DNA of 64,000 nucleotides, taken from positions 682,001 to 746,000 of the forward strand of contig JAXGMQ010000001.1 of the NCBI GenBank assembly GCA_040768585.1, given 5' to 3'. Below, piece by piece: positions 53,764 to 63,889 of the stretch. This DNA is from JAXGMQ01 sp040768585 (GTDB lineage: Bacteria > Caldisericota > Caldisericia > JAAYUI01). Numbering within the stretch: the stretch's first letter is position 1; each line of letters starts with the position of its first letter. The notes beneath the pieces are model-generated. The model saw nothing but the letters and a program-made list of their open reading frames with translations, was not told the DNA's origin and searched no databases. Both the position numbers and the translations under genes were made by a program.

Positions 53764-55963
53764 CATCGCCCTGGCTGGTAACCCAAATTCAGGCAAAACA
53801 ACGCTTTTTAATGAGATTACTGGTACAACACAAACAACGGGCAACTGGCCAGGAGTAACTGTAACGAAGAAGACTGGAAAATGCAGTTATGAAGACACTC
53901 GAATCAACGTTACAGACCTACCAGGCACCTATTCTCTATCAGCTCATTCTGAGGACGAATTGATTGCTCGAGATTTCGTGGTTAAGGAAAAACCAGATGT
54001 AGTTATAAACGTTGTTGATGCAACAGCCCTTTCCCGCAACCTGTTTCTAACTATTCAGCTTATTGAACTTGGCGCTCCCGTTGTGGTCGCTCTTAACATG
54101 ACCGACGAGGCAAAAAAGAGCCAGCTTGACGTCAATCCTGAAATGCTCTCCCAGATACTTGGGGTGCCAGTGGTTGAGACGGTTGGCACATGCGGGTCCG
54201 GCGTTAAGACTCTCATCCAAAAGGCTGTAGAGTTGGCAGAAGACAAGGAAAAAAGTTGTTTTGTATGTCACTATGGCGCCGATGTAGAGTCTGCCACGCA
54301 AAGGATACAAAACGTACTCTCCGAAACGCAGGTTGCGAAAACACACTACCCTCTTCACTTCTTTGCCCACAAACTCCTGGAGAGAGACAAGAGGATTGAA
54401 GAGGAGATTGAGACGATCGACCATCCGGAAAAGGTTCACCAGATAGTTGAAGAAGAGATGGACAAACTTAGAGAGAAATATGGGGACGATGTCGAAACAC
54501 TTGTCATAAACAGACGCTATGAGATGGCAAGGAATATCGCCTATAAAGTAACAAGCAAGATAAGAAAACCAAACAGAGTGACTGAAATCCTTGATAGGAT
54601 TTTGACCAACAGGTTCCTTGGAATCCCTATCTTTCTGGCGATTATGTATGGAATATACTTTGTCACCTTCACCTACGGAGCCTATCTGAGTGACCTGGTG
54701 GGTTTAGGCGTTGAGTGGATTAGTGGACTGTTCGACTCACTTGCAAGTTTTGGGATTCCAGCAATCACAAATACCGGTGCATTTTTGAATGGCGTGGTCA
54801 CGGAGGGTGTTGGCGGAGTTATTGTGTTCCTACCATTCATTGCAGTTCTCTTCATTTTTATGAGTTTTTTGGAGGGCAGCGGATACATGGCAAGAATCGC
54901 CTACATTATGGATGGGATAATGTCAAGCGTTGGCCTATCTGGCAAAGCCTTCATCCCATACATGGTCAGTTTCGGCTGCGCTGTCCCTGGTGTTATGGCC
55001 GCAAGAACGTTGGACACAAACCGTGAAAGGGTACTGACGGTTTTGACCACTCCGCTTGTTGCTTGCGCAACCAGAATGGAGGTTCTCTTCTTCCTGGCGG
55101 CGGTCGCCTTTGTGAGTAATCCCCTGATGCAATCACTATCGGTATGGATTGTGTTTGCGCTTGGTATTGTACTTGCAATCGTGCTCGTTTCATTGTTTTC
55201 CAGAATCTTTTATAAGAACGAAAAAGCTACCCCAATCCTCATCGAACTTCCACCCTATCGCCTGCCATCAGTTAAGAACATCTTGTTGCATTCCTGGAAC
55301 AGAACCAAGCATTTCCTGGAAAAGGCGGGGGGTGTCATTCTCTTTGGAGCGATAGCATTCTGGATTCTCTCCTCAACTCCATCAAACATTCTCTCTCTCG
55401 GAAGCAACGCCGTCATCTCAACCATCGTTATCTCATCTCTGCTTCTGTGGCTAATCCTTAGCAATGCCTTGCCATCGATTAGAAAACGCATCAAAGCACC
55501 AATCATCAAGGCATCAAATATCATTTCGCTACTTACAATTGTCGCTGTCTACATCATTGGAATCATGCCAGTACTTCCCACTGACGTGGCATTGGATGAA
55601 TCAATAATCGGCACAGTAAGCAGAGGCGGTCAATGGCTTGTCACTCCACTCGGTCTCGACTGGAGGGCATTGGTTGCCCTTGTTGCCGGGTTTGTTGCCA
55701 AGGAACTCGTGATATCAGTCTTCAATATCCTCGGCACTGGGGTTGGAGAAATGGATTCATCATCGACCATTAGGGAATGGTACAGCCCACAAGCTGTTCT
55801 TGGTTTGATGATATTTATGAATCTATACGTCCCATGTCTCGCAACGATTGGGGCAATCAAAGCAGAGATAGGCTGGAAGTGGGCACTCTTCTCAGTTGGT
55901 TACAGCCTTGCTCTCGCCTGGATTGTCTCGTTTATCGTCTACCGAGTTGGACTGCTATTCTAA
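53744..55963 (+). CDS. feoB: Ferrous iron transporter FeoB
   Basis: A 739-residue inner-membrane Fe(II) transporter with an N-terminal G protein: G1 GNPNSGKTTLF, G3 DLPGTYSL, G4 NMTD, then a helical spacer. The membrane part has two Gate motifs with conserved Cys residues (GYMARIAYIMDGIM, VSFGCAVPGVMAAR; later VALVAGFVAKELVIS and MNLYVPCLATIGAI). GTG 53744 has AAGGTGG six bases upstream and gives the usual N-terminus; the TTG at 53720 is less likely. Central gene of feoA-feoB-feoC-feoC. Confidence 0.95.
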   Translation: MNKKTINIALAGNPNSGKTTLFNEITGTTQTTGNWPGVTVTKKTGKCSYEDTRINVTDLPGTYSLSAHSEDELIARDFVVKEKPDVVINVVDATALSRNLFLTIQLIELGAPVVVALNMTDEAKKSQLDVNPEMLSQILGVPVVETVGTCGSGVKTLIQKAVELAEDKEKSCFVCHYGADVESATQRIQNVLSETQVAKTHYPLHFFAHKLLERDKRIEEEIETIDHPEKVHQIVEEEMDKLREKYGDDVETLVINRRYEMARNIAYKVTSKIRKPNRVTEILDRILTNRFLGIPIFLAIMYGIYFVTFTYGAYLSDLVGLGVEWISGLFDSLASFGIPAITNTGAFLNGVVTEGVGGVIVFLPFIAVLFIFMSFLEGSGYMARIAYIMDGIMSSVGLSGKAFIPYMVSFGCAVPGVMAARTLDTNRERVLTVLTTPLVACATRMEVLFFLAAVAFVSNPLMQSLSVWIVFALGIVLAIVLVSLFSRIFYKNEKATPILIELPPYRLPSVKNILLHSWNRTKHFLEKAGGVILFGAIAFWILSSTPSNILSLGSNAVISTIVISSLLLWLILSNALPSIRKRIKAPIIKASNIISLLTIVAVYIIGIMPVLPTDVALDESIIGTVSRGGQWLVTPLGLDWRALVALVAGFVAKELVISVFNILGTGVGEMDSSSTIREWYSPQAVLGLMIFMNLYVPCLATIGAIKAEIGWKWALFSVGYSLALAWIVSFIVYRVGLLF

Positions 55964-55984
55964 AAGTGAAGGGAGAAGAAACTC

Positions 55985-56251
55985 ATGCTACTTGGAGATA
56001 TACTTAAGCAACTGTCAGGTAAGGGAACCATAACGAGAACAAGATTTGCCCATGAGCTTGGCGTGTCTGAATCAGAACTTAGCGAAGCATTGGATATGCT
56101 CATTCACCTTGGGAAGATTGAGATTGTGACATGCAATGATGTGAGTGCGTCCTCTTGTGGAAACTGCCCCAACAAGGGCGGTTGCATCTCTGACTCGAAC
56201 TCACAAGAAATCAAAACAATTGTTTATAGAATAAAACATGATTTGAAATGA
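55985..56251 (+). CDS. feoC: FeoC-like winged-helix protein with Cys cluster (first copy)
   Basis: 88 residues. A winged-helix half (GTITRTRFAHELGVSESELSE, ALDMLIHLGKIE) is followed by a Cys motif SCGNCPNKGGC that could hold an Fe-S cluster or metal, as in FeoC. It is proposed to sense iron or redox state and modulate FeoB or transcription. GGGAGAAG precedes the ATG. It ends in a four-base overlap with a second FeoC-like gene. Confidence 0.8.
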   Translation: MLLGDILKQLSGKGTITRTRFAHELGVSESELSEALDMLIHLGKIEIVTCNDVSASSCGNCPNKGGCISDSNSQEIKTIVYRIKHDLK

Positions 56252-56550
56252 ACCGGCATCATGCTAGAGTGTGTGTCATGAGACCAGGCGAGTTGATTGA
56301 CCACATTAGAGAGGTTGGGTTTACGACAATATCGAAAGCTGCGGCTGAACTCGGAGTATCTACAGATGAAATTCGAGACGCCATCGATTTTCTCAGGAAA
56401 AAGCGTCACCTGATAAGGGTCGATATGACGACCGAGGATGATTGCGAATCAGGCAGCTGCAGCAGCTGCGCGGGGTGTGGGGCACCATTTGCAATTCAAG
56501 AGGATGACAAGCCCGTCATCTACAAATTGTCTTCAATTCTATCAAGATAG
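56248..56550 (+). CDS. FeoC-like winged-helix protein with Cys cluster (second copy)
   Basis: 100 residues from ATG 56248, which overlaps the previous stop (ATGA). ATG 56278 (MRPGELIDHI) is the start that aligns with the first copy. Winged-helix part FTTISKAAAELGVSTDEIRD, then a denser Cys motif CESGSCSSCAGCG. It is homologous in layout to the preceding gene but clearly diverged, so this is an old duplication. Last gene of the feo operon. Confidence 0.75.
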   Translation: MNRHHARVCVMRPGELIDHIREVGFTTISKAAAELGVSTDEIRDAIDFLRKKRHLIRVDMTTEDDCESGSCSSCAGCGAPFAIQEDDKPVIYKLSSILSR

Positions 56551-56723
56551 TTGTTATACCATTTTTTACTATTCACTCAGATAAGATCTTCTTCGACTGC
56601 CGTATTCCGATCATTTTAAGCCGGTAAAAGAAATATGAAGATATTTTTCCATCCATCAACAATTTAAATAAACCTCCGAGTGGTTTCTGATGTATAAATA
56701 ATTGAGACAAAGGGGGGCTTTGT

Positions 56724-59700
56724 ATGAACAGAAGAGTGCTTATGTGCGTCTGTTTGAGTGTGGCTATCGTGGCAATGGTGTGCCCGTCTGTTTCGAGTGA
56801 CTCTGTTGCCGCTCAATCGAGTGTTGTCGTCAAATCCTATATTTGTGATGTTAAAGTTGGTGTTAAGTCCTTTGAGTTTGTGTCGGAATGCTTTTTTGAA
56901 ACAACTCGTGATCTCGATTCTTTGAGCATAACCTTTGCCAGCCAACACCTCGAAGGCAAGGTTCTGTCAATCGACGGAAAGAGCTTTGGATTTTCAAACA
57001 AATCAGGTGGACTGGATGTAAAACTCACAAAGCCACTGAAACAGGGAGAGCATTCTTTTCAGCTCAAATATAGCGGAAGAACGGATATCAACGACCCACC
57101 CAATGCCAGGCTTCAGATAATCTCTACGAACAACCATTTTCACTGTTACAATGCATGGTTTTCAATCATCGAGGGTTGTGGATTTGATGAACTGGTCAAC
57201 TTCAAGGTTGATATTGAAATTCCACCAGACTGGTTTCTGTTGGGTTCATATGTTGACGAGAAGTACCGGGATAAACCCAATCCAACCGGCAAATATTCGA
57301 TCGAGTTACAGAAAGATAATGTATATTCGATGAAACTCATAGGCGGAGATTATGAGGTATACAAGGAGGATATCGGCACGGGGCACCTCAGGGTATACAC
57401 ATTCAAGGGAGAGGGCAGCGACAGTGTTATGGTCGCAAAACTCACAAAAAAAGCGATGGACTTCTACTCCGAGTACTACGACCACCCATGTGATGAGGAT
57501 TATTACATCTGTTCCCAGACGGGGAGACGCGGAAACGGTCAAGGACTTGACGGGGGCTATACAATCGACTCACCCTATATGAGTAGCGAGTTTTACGCTC
57601 CCGATTTCTTCGCTCACGAAACGGCACATGTCTCCTGGTTTGGCGGCACAGGAATCAGAGGGGAGAGGGTTGATCCGTGTGAAAGGTTCTTTTCTGAGGC
57701 TTTTGCTGAATTCTCCAGTTTACTCTTTTGTGAGGAGGCTCTGTCTGGAGATGAGAGCTTTAACAAACTGGGGGAACTCAGAGAACAATTTCTCCTCTAT
57801 TCACCGATAGGAGCCCTGACTGATGCATCCTCAACCTGGAACAACACGATAATCTACACAAAGGGAGCACTCGTTCTCTGGGCGTTGAGAAATTACGTTG
57901 GCAAGGATGTATTCAAACAGGCGATGCAAGATATGTTCGATGAGTATGCAACATTGGAGGGAGAAAACATAAGACGGATAAGTTTTAGGGGTTTCAAAGG
58001 CATCATTGAGAGAAACTACGGTGACTCAATTGACCTATTCTGGGACGTATTCTTCGACTCTGGCAAATTGGTCGACCCACAGATAACAATCGAGAATACC
58101 ATGTGGGAGGGTCAGGGCATCTCAACACTTAACATCAAAAACAGGGGGTGGGAAGACTTCCCAATCAATGTTGACGTGTACTACATCGACGGCTCCAGGG
58201 AGACCTTCACCTTCACGGGCGACGAACTCAACCAAAGGCTTAACAAAATGCCGGTGGGGTATGAGCTTGTGGAATATCACAGCATCATCCCAAGAAAAGA
58301 CACATTGTGGCATACACTGGGCACATCGACCGTTGCATCGGCACTAAACTGGAACACTCCAATCGTTCTTATAGATAAAAATGAAGACCAAGAAAAGCAT
58401 GAAAGGGCAACACTTTGGCAGGAGAAGTATGGCTGTCAGATAAGTCATGATCTTGTTGATAAGCTGCCGGAAACACCGGTTATCCTTATTGGAGCTGACG
58501 CTCAGATTAAATATCTCGCTGATGTAATTGACAATATCCCAGTTTGTTGCAGGGGAGATTATCTGAAATGGCACAACAAAAAAATTCAAGGCTCGTATAA
58601 AACGCTTGGTTTATTCCCAAACCCTGAATTCCCGAATACTCCCATAATTCTAGACAGTATGATCGGGGAACTCCCAGACGACCTGAACTTCGCAGTATCA
58701 TTCGTAAGGGATGATGGCAGGCACAATCTCTCGTATGTGTCAAACAAGATTGGGGAGCTTGCAGCACCAGACTCTTCCAGATTGTTCAGCTTTGTATGCA
58801 CTGACTCAATCCCAATAAAACAGTGCATGGCGAATCTTTGTGTTAACTTCAACGCTCCCGGTTTTATAAGCTATGACGGTTTCAATCCAAATGATTTTAC
58901 AGTTGGAAAAACCACGATAGATGTTGGCACAGACAATACCAGTTTTAATCTCGCACTGAAATTCACAAACGGAGAATCAAATCTCTCTTTCGGACAAAAT
59001 GACGAGTATTTGAGTGAGGTTTGGAATATCGAGTACAAATACACGGGCACAACAAAAGAGTACAACGGGCCAAGCGATGTTGAGATGCCAGCTGCCACAG
59101 AGAGTGACTATTTTACCGCAAAATGGTCTGGTCAAACTCAGTATGTTTGCTGTATGGATGATACATGTGAAACCGATTGGAAAACTGGCTCCAAGCTCAC
59201 ATTCACCAACCTAGAGGATGGGAAGCATGAGTTCAAGATACTCTTTGTCAAGGATGGGTTGTTGAGTCCATTGATTGAGAAGACGATCTATACGGGTGCT
59301 GTGAAGCCAAGCCTTGAGTTCACAGATGGGTATGCTCTCTACAAGAATGGTGTTGTGACGGTTCATGGTAAGACTGACCCAGGGTGTACGGTTGAGCCAG
59401 GGGCTAAGGTGTCTGAGGACGGGTCGTTTGTGGTTGAGTATGCTGCCTCTGAAGCTCCTTCTGTTCTTGAGGTGATATCAACGAGCCCTGAGGGGATGGT
59501 TGAGAAGAAGAGTATCTCTGTTGTGAAGTATCTGAAGCTCATCATGAGGCTTGGGAAGAGTGAGGTTTCTGACCATGAGGGGAACAGCTGGAGTTTGGAT
59601 GTGCCTCCACAACTTGTTGGGGGGTCTACATATGTTCCTATGAGATTCATTGGTGAGAGATTAGGGGCTAGGGTTGAGTGGGTGGCAACTGAGAGAAAGG

Positions 59701-59915
59701 TTCTCTACTACCTTGGTTTGTCTGTTGTTGAGATATGGATTGGGAAGGATGTTGCCAAGGTCAACGGGGTAGAGCAGAAGATGCCTGGAGCACCTGTTAT
59801 TGTTTCTGGTTCCACTCTTGTTCCTGTTAGGTTTGTGTCAGAGGCTCTTGGGGCTGATGTTGCGTGGTTTGGAGATGAGAAGAGGATTGAGATAGAGTAT
59901 CCGAAGGTGGAGTAA
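56724..59915 (+). CDS. Exported M1-like gluzincin peptidase with C-terminal stalk domains (paralogue 1)
   Basis: 1063 residues. A signal peptide (VCLSVAIVAMVCPSVSS); an N-terminal beta domain like that of M1 aminopeptidases; a peptidase core with AHETAHVSWFGG (H298, E299, H302) and the glutamate helix FFSEAFAEFSS (E325); a C-terminal helical part; then a beta region and two copper-amine-oxidase-N-like stalk halves (GGSTYVPMRFIGERLGARVE, GSTLVPVRFVSEALGADVAW). The classic GAMEN motif is replaced by GLDGGYTI, so exopeptidase specificity cannot be assumed. GGGGGG lies upstream of ATG 56724. The last 734 coding bases before the final few codons are shared with the next gene. Confidence 0.8.
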   Translation: MNRRVLMCVCLSVAIVAMVCPSVSSDSVAAQSSVVVKSYICDVKVGVKSFEFVSECFFETTRDLDSLSITFASQHLEGKVLSIDGKSFGFSNKSGGLDVKLTKPLKQGEHSFQLKYSGRTDINDPPNARLQIISTNNHFHCYNAWFSIIEGCGFDELVNFKVDIEIPPDWFLLGSYVDEKYRDKPNPTGKYSIELQKDNVYSMKLIGGDYEVYKEDIGTGHLRVYTFKGEGSDSVMVAKLTKKAMDFYSEYYDHPCDEDYYICSQTGRRGNGQGLDGGYTIDSPYMSSEFYAPDFFAHETAHVSWFGGTGIRGERVDPCERFFSEAFAEFSSLLFCEEALSGDESFNKLGELREQFLLYSPIGALTDASSTWNNTIIYTKGALVLWALRNYVGKDVFKQAMQDMFDEYATLEGENIRRISFRGFKGIIERNYGDSIDLFWDVFFDSGKLVDPQITIENTMWEGQGISTLNIKNRGWEDFPINVDVYYIDGSRETFTFTGDELNQRLNKMPVGYELVEYHSIIPRKDTLWHTLGTSTVASALNWNTPIVLIDKNEDQEKHERATLWQEKYGCQISHDLVDKLPETPVILIGADAQIKYLADVIDNIPVCCRGDYLKWHNKKIQGSYKTLGLFPNPEFPNTPIILDSMIGELPDDLNFAVSFVRDDGRHNLSYVSNKIGELAAPDSSRLFSFVCTDSIPIKQCMANLCVNFNAPGFISYDGFNPNDFTVGKTTIDVGTDNTSFNLALKFTNGESNLSFGQNDEYLSEVWNIEYKYTGTTKEYNGPSDVEMPAATESDYFTAKWSGQTQYVCCMDDTCETDWKTGSKLTFTNLEDGKHEFKILFVKDGLLSPLIEKTIYTGAVKPSLEFTDGYALYKNGVVTVHGKTDPGCTVEPGAKVSEDGSFVVEYAASEAPSVLEVISTSPEGMVEKKSISVVKYLKLIMRLGKSEVSDHEGNSWSLDVPPQLVGGSTYVPMRFIGERLGARVEWVATERKVLYYLGLSVVEIWIGKDVAKVNGVEQKMPGAPVIVSGSTLVPVRFVSEALGADVAWFGDEKRIEIEYPKVE
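59172..59905 (+). repeat. 734-bp direct repeat, copy 1 (3' stalk module)
   Basis: Bases 59172-59905 match 62667-63400 without any insertion or deletion and with only scattered substitutions, while the upstream halves of the two genes are strongly diverged. Points to recent duplication or gene conversion. Confidence 0.95.
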
Positions 59916-60009
59916 TCCTTTCATCCCAGACAAGAAACCCGTTTCTAAACCCTTCTGTAGTGCAGATTGTGAAGCGGTTCGTATACTTGAAGATGTTAGA
60001 AAACCAAAC

Positions 60010-60039
60010 TTGAGAATAATTCGTTATTATGTATATAAT
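60010..60039 (+). promoter_or_regulatory. Promoter of the second peptidase gene
   Basis: -35 TTGAGA (60010-60015), 18-base spacer, consensus -10 TATAAT (60034-60039). Transcription should start near 60046, with GGAGGT ahead of ATG 60066. Confidence 0.7.
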
Positions 60040-60065
60040 GATATAGATTCACGGAGGTAAAATAA

Positions 60066-63000
60066 ATGGTTCGATACTCGAAGATTATGACAGTAGTGCT
60101 TGTATTTATGTTCCTATTCGTATCCATCAACAACACAGTGCCAACGATAAATGAGCCCTCAACCGATCTACTAGCAAAGAATATCAATAAGACTGAAGAT
60201 TTCCAATTTTCCAGACTTTGGGTTCAAGATCCAAACTCACCGCTGAGGATATCAGCATCAGGCGACACCCTTTCGAAATTCACCGGGAACGTTGAATTCA
60301 TATCATTCAGCAAAAACACTGGGAAATTGGAGGGGGATGTCACTGTTGAGTATAGGTCCCGCTCCTCACAGGACGAGTTAGAGTGGGGCGTGGTACCAAA
60401 AAATGCCAAAATCAAGGGAATCTTTATTGATGGGGTTGAGACAAAATTTGAAGAAAATTGGACAGATTACGAAGCCACTGCAATAGTAAAACCAAAAGAG
60501 ACTATAAAATCTGGCAAACACACACTTAGGATGGTTTATGAGTGTGAGTTTATGGAATCCGATCCAGAAAATTCCAGCTATCAGGTATTTGTGAACGGCT
60601 ACCATGCACATATGTATGAGGGATGGTGGCCCCACCCCATAGATGATCACAATTATTCAGATATCGTCAGCACCGATATAAACTTCAAGATGCCCAAAAC
60701 ATGGTTCATGTTGGCTGACTTTGTGCCAGAGGAGTACAGAGACACACCACACCCTAAGGGTGAGTATCGAATGTTGTTAAATGAGCCATTTGCCATGCTC
60801 AGAGTATGTGCTGGAGAATATGATGTGTCCAAACGAGAAGCAAACGGTTACGATGTCAGAATGTACAGTTTCGAGGGTCATTTGCATGAATCTAAGTATT
60901 TCCTGGATATAACACAAGATACGATAGACTTTTTCACAGACTTCTATGAACAACCATGCAAAGATGACTTTTTCATTGTCGCAATGACTGGACAAAGGGG
61001 ACATGGCAAGGGAACATATGGCGGTTTCATCATGGACTCAAACTATTTGACCAAGGAAACTCTGACTCCGGACTTTGTTTCTCATGAGATATCCCATATC
61101 TGGTGGTGGGGGGTGTATGGAATCATTGGCACCCCGGCAAACTTCAGATTTCTAAGCGAAGCAACCGCCGAATTTTCTTCCGTTCTTTACTGCGACCACA
61201 TGTCAAAAGAATATGGGTATAAGCAATGGATGGAACGGGTCGATATATATAGAGATTTCAAACAGTGGGTAAAGGATGAGGGTTATGTCGAACCACCTGT
61301 TAGCTCTCCATACGCAGTACCATCTTTCACACTTATGTACCACAAGGGTTCTCTCATCTTCTGGGCTCTCATGAATTATATGGGTCGAGAGAATTTCCAA
61401 AAGGCGATGATTGAACTCTTTAACAGATATGGGCTTCCTGACGGCGGCATTACACACACATATTACCGACCCAGCATCGGTGATTTCTACGTTGTTTTCA
61501 GATCTTTCGCTGACAGAGACATTAAGGGATTCTGGGACACATTCATCAATAGCGCTGAAGCTCCCACAGTCAACTACTCCATCAACCGAGTAAGAATTGG
61601 TGATGACGTCAGAGATTCTGTAAAACTCACTAACAACTCAGATCAATCCATTCCATTGAAATTCCACATATACAGGTCTGATGGAACCTTCGAGGAGATT
61701 ATTCATGAGGAAGGAACAAAGAACTACCCGTTTGAGGGACACGCATCAGGTATCGATTTTGTGGACTTCACAGGCACCATCCCAGAGGTAGACGGCGTTC
61801 AAAACTCGATGCGGTTTGCGTCTGTTGCCGCTGTCATCAAATGGAGAAAACCTGCAATCTGCGTCTCAGAAGGTGATGGTGAGCAATACCTCGCAAGGGC
61901 TGATTTTTGGGAGCAGGAGTGTGGTGGGAAAATCTTCGTGGATAATTTTGATGAGGTGCCATTCAAAACACCAATCGTTGCTGTTGGTCCAACCGCAATC
62001 TCGCAGCTATCCAACAATCAATTTGAAAAACTACTCATCAGGGACTCAGGAGATTATTTGAACTGGCGAGGCAAAAAAATAATGGGAGATTTTGAAACAA
62101 TAATGGTTGTCCCCGAGCCATCCGACATCGAGGTACCCGTCATTATCGACAACGGAACTGGTTATCTCCCTGACGATCTGACATACACGGGCATTTTCAC
62201 AAGTGAGGATGACAGAATCAATCTGGCATTTAACTACGCGAATATCTTTGAGAGGCAACCACCAACCTCTGACGACATGCTATCTCTACCATGGAGCCAA
62301 TCCGATGTTATAACCGACAAAAGCGCTCAGATTATATCGATTTCTGCAACAAGACCGCTTGAGGTTGAATACGAGGGTTTCAACAAAGAAACCTTTGAGT
62401 TCGAGAAGATAACCAAGACCTTCGAACCAGGTAGCGTTATGGTCGAGATGCTCATGGATTTGTCCTCAGGTACAAAGACCGCCAAATTCAGTCACACAGA
62501 CAGGTTCATGCAAGAGAAGTGGTCATTCGACATCCAACTCGACCAAAGTGTGAAATATACAGGGCCAACCGATGTTGACATACCTCTGGCTATCTCTGAC
62601 AACTCAATCACAATCAACTGGGGCAAAAATGTCGAACACATATACATCTTCGATGGCGTTAGTATGACCGATTGGAAAACTGGCTCCAAGCTCACATTCA
62701 CCAACCTAGAGGATGGGAAGCATGAGTTCAAGATACTCTTTGTCAAGGATGGGTTGTTGAGTCCATTGATTGAGAAGACGATCTATACCGGTGCTGTGAA
62801 GCCAAGCCTTGAGTTCACAGATGGGTATGCTCTCTACAAGAATGGTGTTGTGACGGTTCATGGTAAGACTGACCCAGGGTGTACGGTTGAGCCAGGGGCT
62901 AAGGTGTCTGAGGATGGGTCGTTTGTGGTTGAGTATGCTGCTTCTGAAGCTCCTTCTGTGCTTGAGGTGATATCAACGAGTCCTGAGGGTATGGTTGAGA

Positions 63001-63410
63001 AGAAGAGTATCTCTGTTGTGAGGTATCTGAAGCTCATCATGAGGCTTGGGAAGAGTGAGGTTTCTGACCATGAGGGGAACAGCTGGAGTTTGGATGTGCC
63101 TCCACAGCTTGTTGGGGGGTCTACATATGTTCCTATGAGATTCATTGGTGAGAGATTGGGAGCTAGGGTTGAGTGGGTAGCATCTGAGAGAAAGGTTCTC
63201 TACTACCTTGGTTTGTCTGTTGTTGAGATATGGATTGGGAAGGATGTTGCCAAGGTCAACGGGGTAGAGCAGAAGATGCCTGGACCACCTGTTATTGTCT
63301 CTGGTTCTACTCTTGTTCCTGTTAGGTTTGTGTCAGAGGCTCTTGGGGCTGATGTTGCGTGGTTTGGGGATGAGAAGAGGATTGAGATAGAGTATCCGAA
63401 AGGCAACTAG
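60066..63410 (+). CDS. Exported M1-like gluzincin peptidase with C-terminal stalk domains (paralogue 2)
   Basis: 1114 residues with the same order as its upstream neighbour: a signal segment (ILVFMFLFVSINNTV-like, residues 10-25), an N-terminal beta domain, SHEISHIWWWG (H340, E341, H344), the glutamate helix LSEATAEFSS (E365), a helical region, and the shared stalk module. GGAGGT lies 7 bases before the ATG. The peptidase half has diverged strongly from paralogue 1 while the last ~245 residues are almost the same (differences such as Lys/Arg, Thr/Ser, Ala/Pro). It has its own promoter and terminator. Confidence 0.8.
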   Translation: MVRYSKIMTVVLVFMFLFVSINNTVPTINEPSTDLLAKNINKTEDFQFSRLWVQDPNSPLRISASGDTLSKFTGNVEFISFSKNTGKLEGDVTVEYRSRSSQDELEWGVVPKNAKIKGIFIDGVETKFEENWTDYEATAIVKPKETIKSGKHTLRMVYECEFMESDPENSSYQVFVNGYHAHMYEGWWPHPIDDHNYSDIVSTDINFKMPKTWFMLADFVPEEYRDTPHPKGEYRMLLNEPFAMLRVCAGEYDVSKREANGYDVRMYSFEGHLHESKYFLDITQDTIDFFTDFYEQPCKDDFFIVAMTGQRGHGKGTYGGFIMDSNYLTKETLTPDFVSHEISHIWWWGVYGIIGTPANFRFLSEATAEFSSVLYCDHMSKEYGYKQWMERVDIYRDFKQWVKDEGYVEPPVSSPYAVPSFTLMYHKGSLIFWALMNYMGRENFQKAMIELFNRYGLPDGGITHTYYRPSIGDFYVVFRSFADRDIKGFWDTFINSAEAPTVNYSINRVRIGDDVRDSVKLTNNSDQSIPLKFHIYRSDGTFEEIIHEEGTKNYPFEGHASGIDFVDFTGTIPEVDGVQNSMRFASVAAVIKWRKPAICVSEGDGEQYLARADFWEQECGGKIFVDNFDEVPFKTPIVAVGPTAISQLSNNQFEKLLIRDSGDYLNWRGKKIMGDFETIMVVPEPSDIEVPVIIDNGTGYLPDDLTYTGIFTSEDDRINLAFNYANIFERQPPTSDDMLSLPWSQSDVITDKSAQIISISATRPLEVEYEGFNKETFEFEKITKTFEPGSVMVEMLMDLSSGTKTAKFSHTDRFMQEKWSFDIQLDQSVKYTGPTDVDIPLAISDNSITINWGKNVEHIYIFDGVSMTDWKTGSKLTFTNLEDGKHEFKILFVKDGLLSPLIEKTIYTGAVKPSLEFTDGYALYKNGVVTVHGKTDPGCTVEPGAKVSEDGSFVVEYAASEAPSVLEVISTSPEGMVEKKSISVVRYLKLIMRLGKSEVSDHEGNSWSLDVPPQLVGGSTYVPMRFIGERLGARVEWVASERKVLYYLGLSVVEIWIGKDVAKVNGVEQKMPGPPVIVSGSTLVPVRFVSEALGADVAWFGDEKRIEIEYPKGN
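62667..63400 (+). repeat. 734-bp direct repeat, copy 2 (3' stalk module)
   Basis: Partner of 59172-59905, at a constant offset of 3495 bases along its whole length. Confidence 0.95.
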
Positions 63411-63448
63411 TAGGTTAGGTTAGCTTCTAAAATAATTGTGTAATGTGA

Positions 63449-63484
63449 AAAACCCAGGCTTGGTTTGATTGGCCTGGGTTTTTT
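63449..63484 (+). terminator. Terminator after the second peptidase gene
   Basis: An 11-bp stem AAAACCCAGGC (63449-63459) with GCCTGGGTTTT (63472-63482), 12-base loop, ending in a T tract. Confidence 0.88.
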
Positions 63485-63556
63485 AATGATTGTAAGAGCA
63501 AAAATATAGAGTGAACTGCTAGTATCATTAGTGCTTTAAATGTGTGGATTCAATCT

Positions 63557-63889
63557 TTATCTTGTGATACAATCCGCGGATTCTGAGTTTGTCCAATCAA
63601 GCATAGAGTTGAAGTACACATCAACATCAGAGCTTGTTGGGAGGTGTGGGTTGAGAGCTGTAGAGCGTAGTAGCTCTCTTGGGGCTGTGGTGAAGGGGTA
63701 GTGGTTGAAGTTTGCCTGTCTCTCTTCCCAATCTTCTTTGTTTTGTATGACAACTGATGACATACAAGAGCCTGTACAGTAGTCCATGTCTGTACAGTTA
63801 CCGTTGTCATCATAGGTGTAGATTCTGTAGGAACCCGAATAAAAGTTATTATTTATAGGATTCCGTGTATATCGCCATAAAAGATTCCC
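63557..63889 (-). pseudogene. C-terminal gene fragment, probably non-functional
   Basis: An open frame of 110 codons that stops at 63557 and opens just after an in-frame TAA at 63890-63892. The first Met is only at 63787. Protein-like composition extends upstream of that Met (FYSGSYRIYTYDDNGNCTD), and a Cys-bearing stretch CTGSC follows. This suggests the tail of a larger exported protein whose front is lost or frame-shifted. There is no ribosome site before ATG 63787. A short real gene from 63787 (76 residues) is the alternative. Confidence 0.4.
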
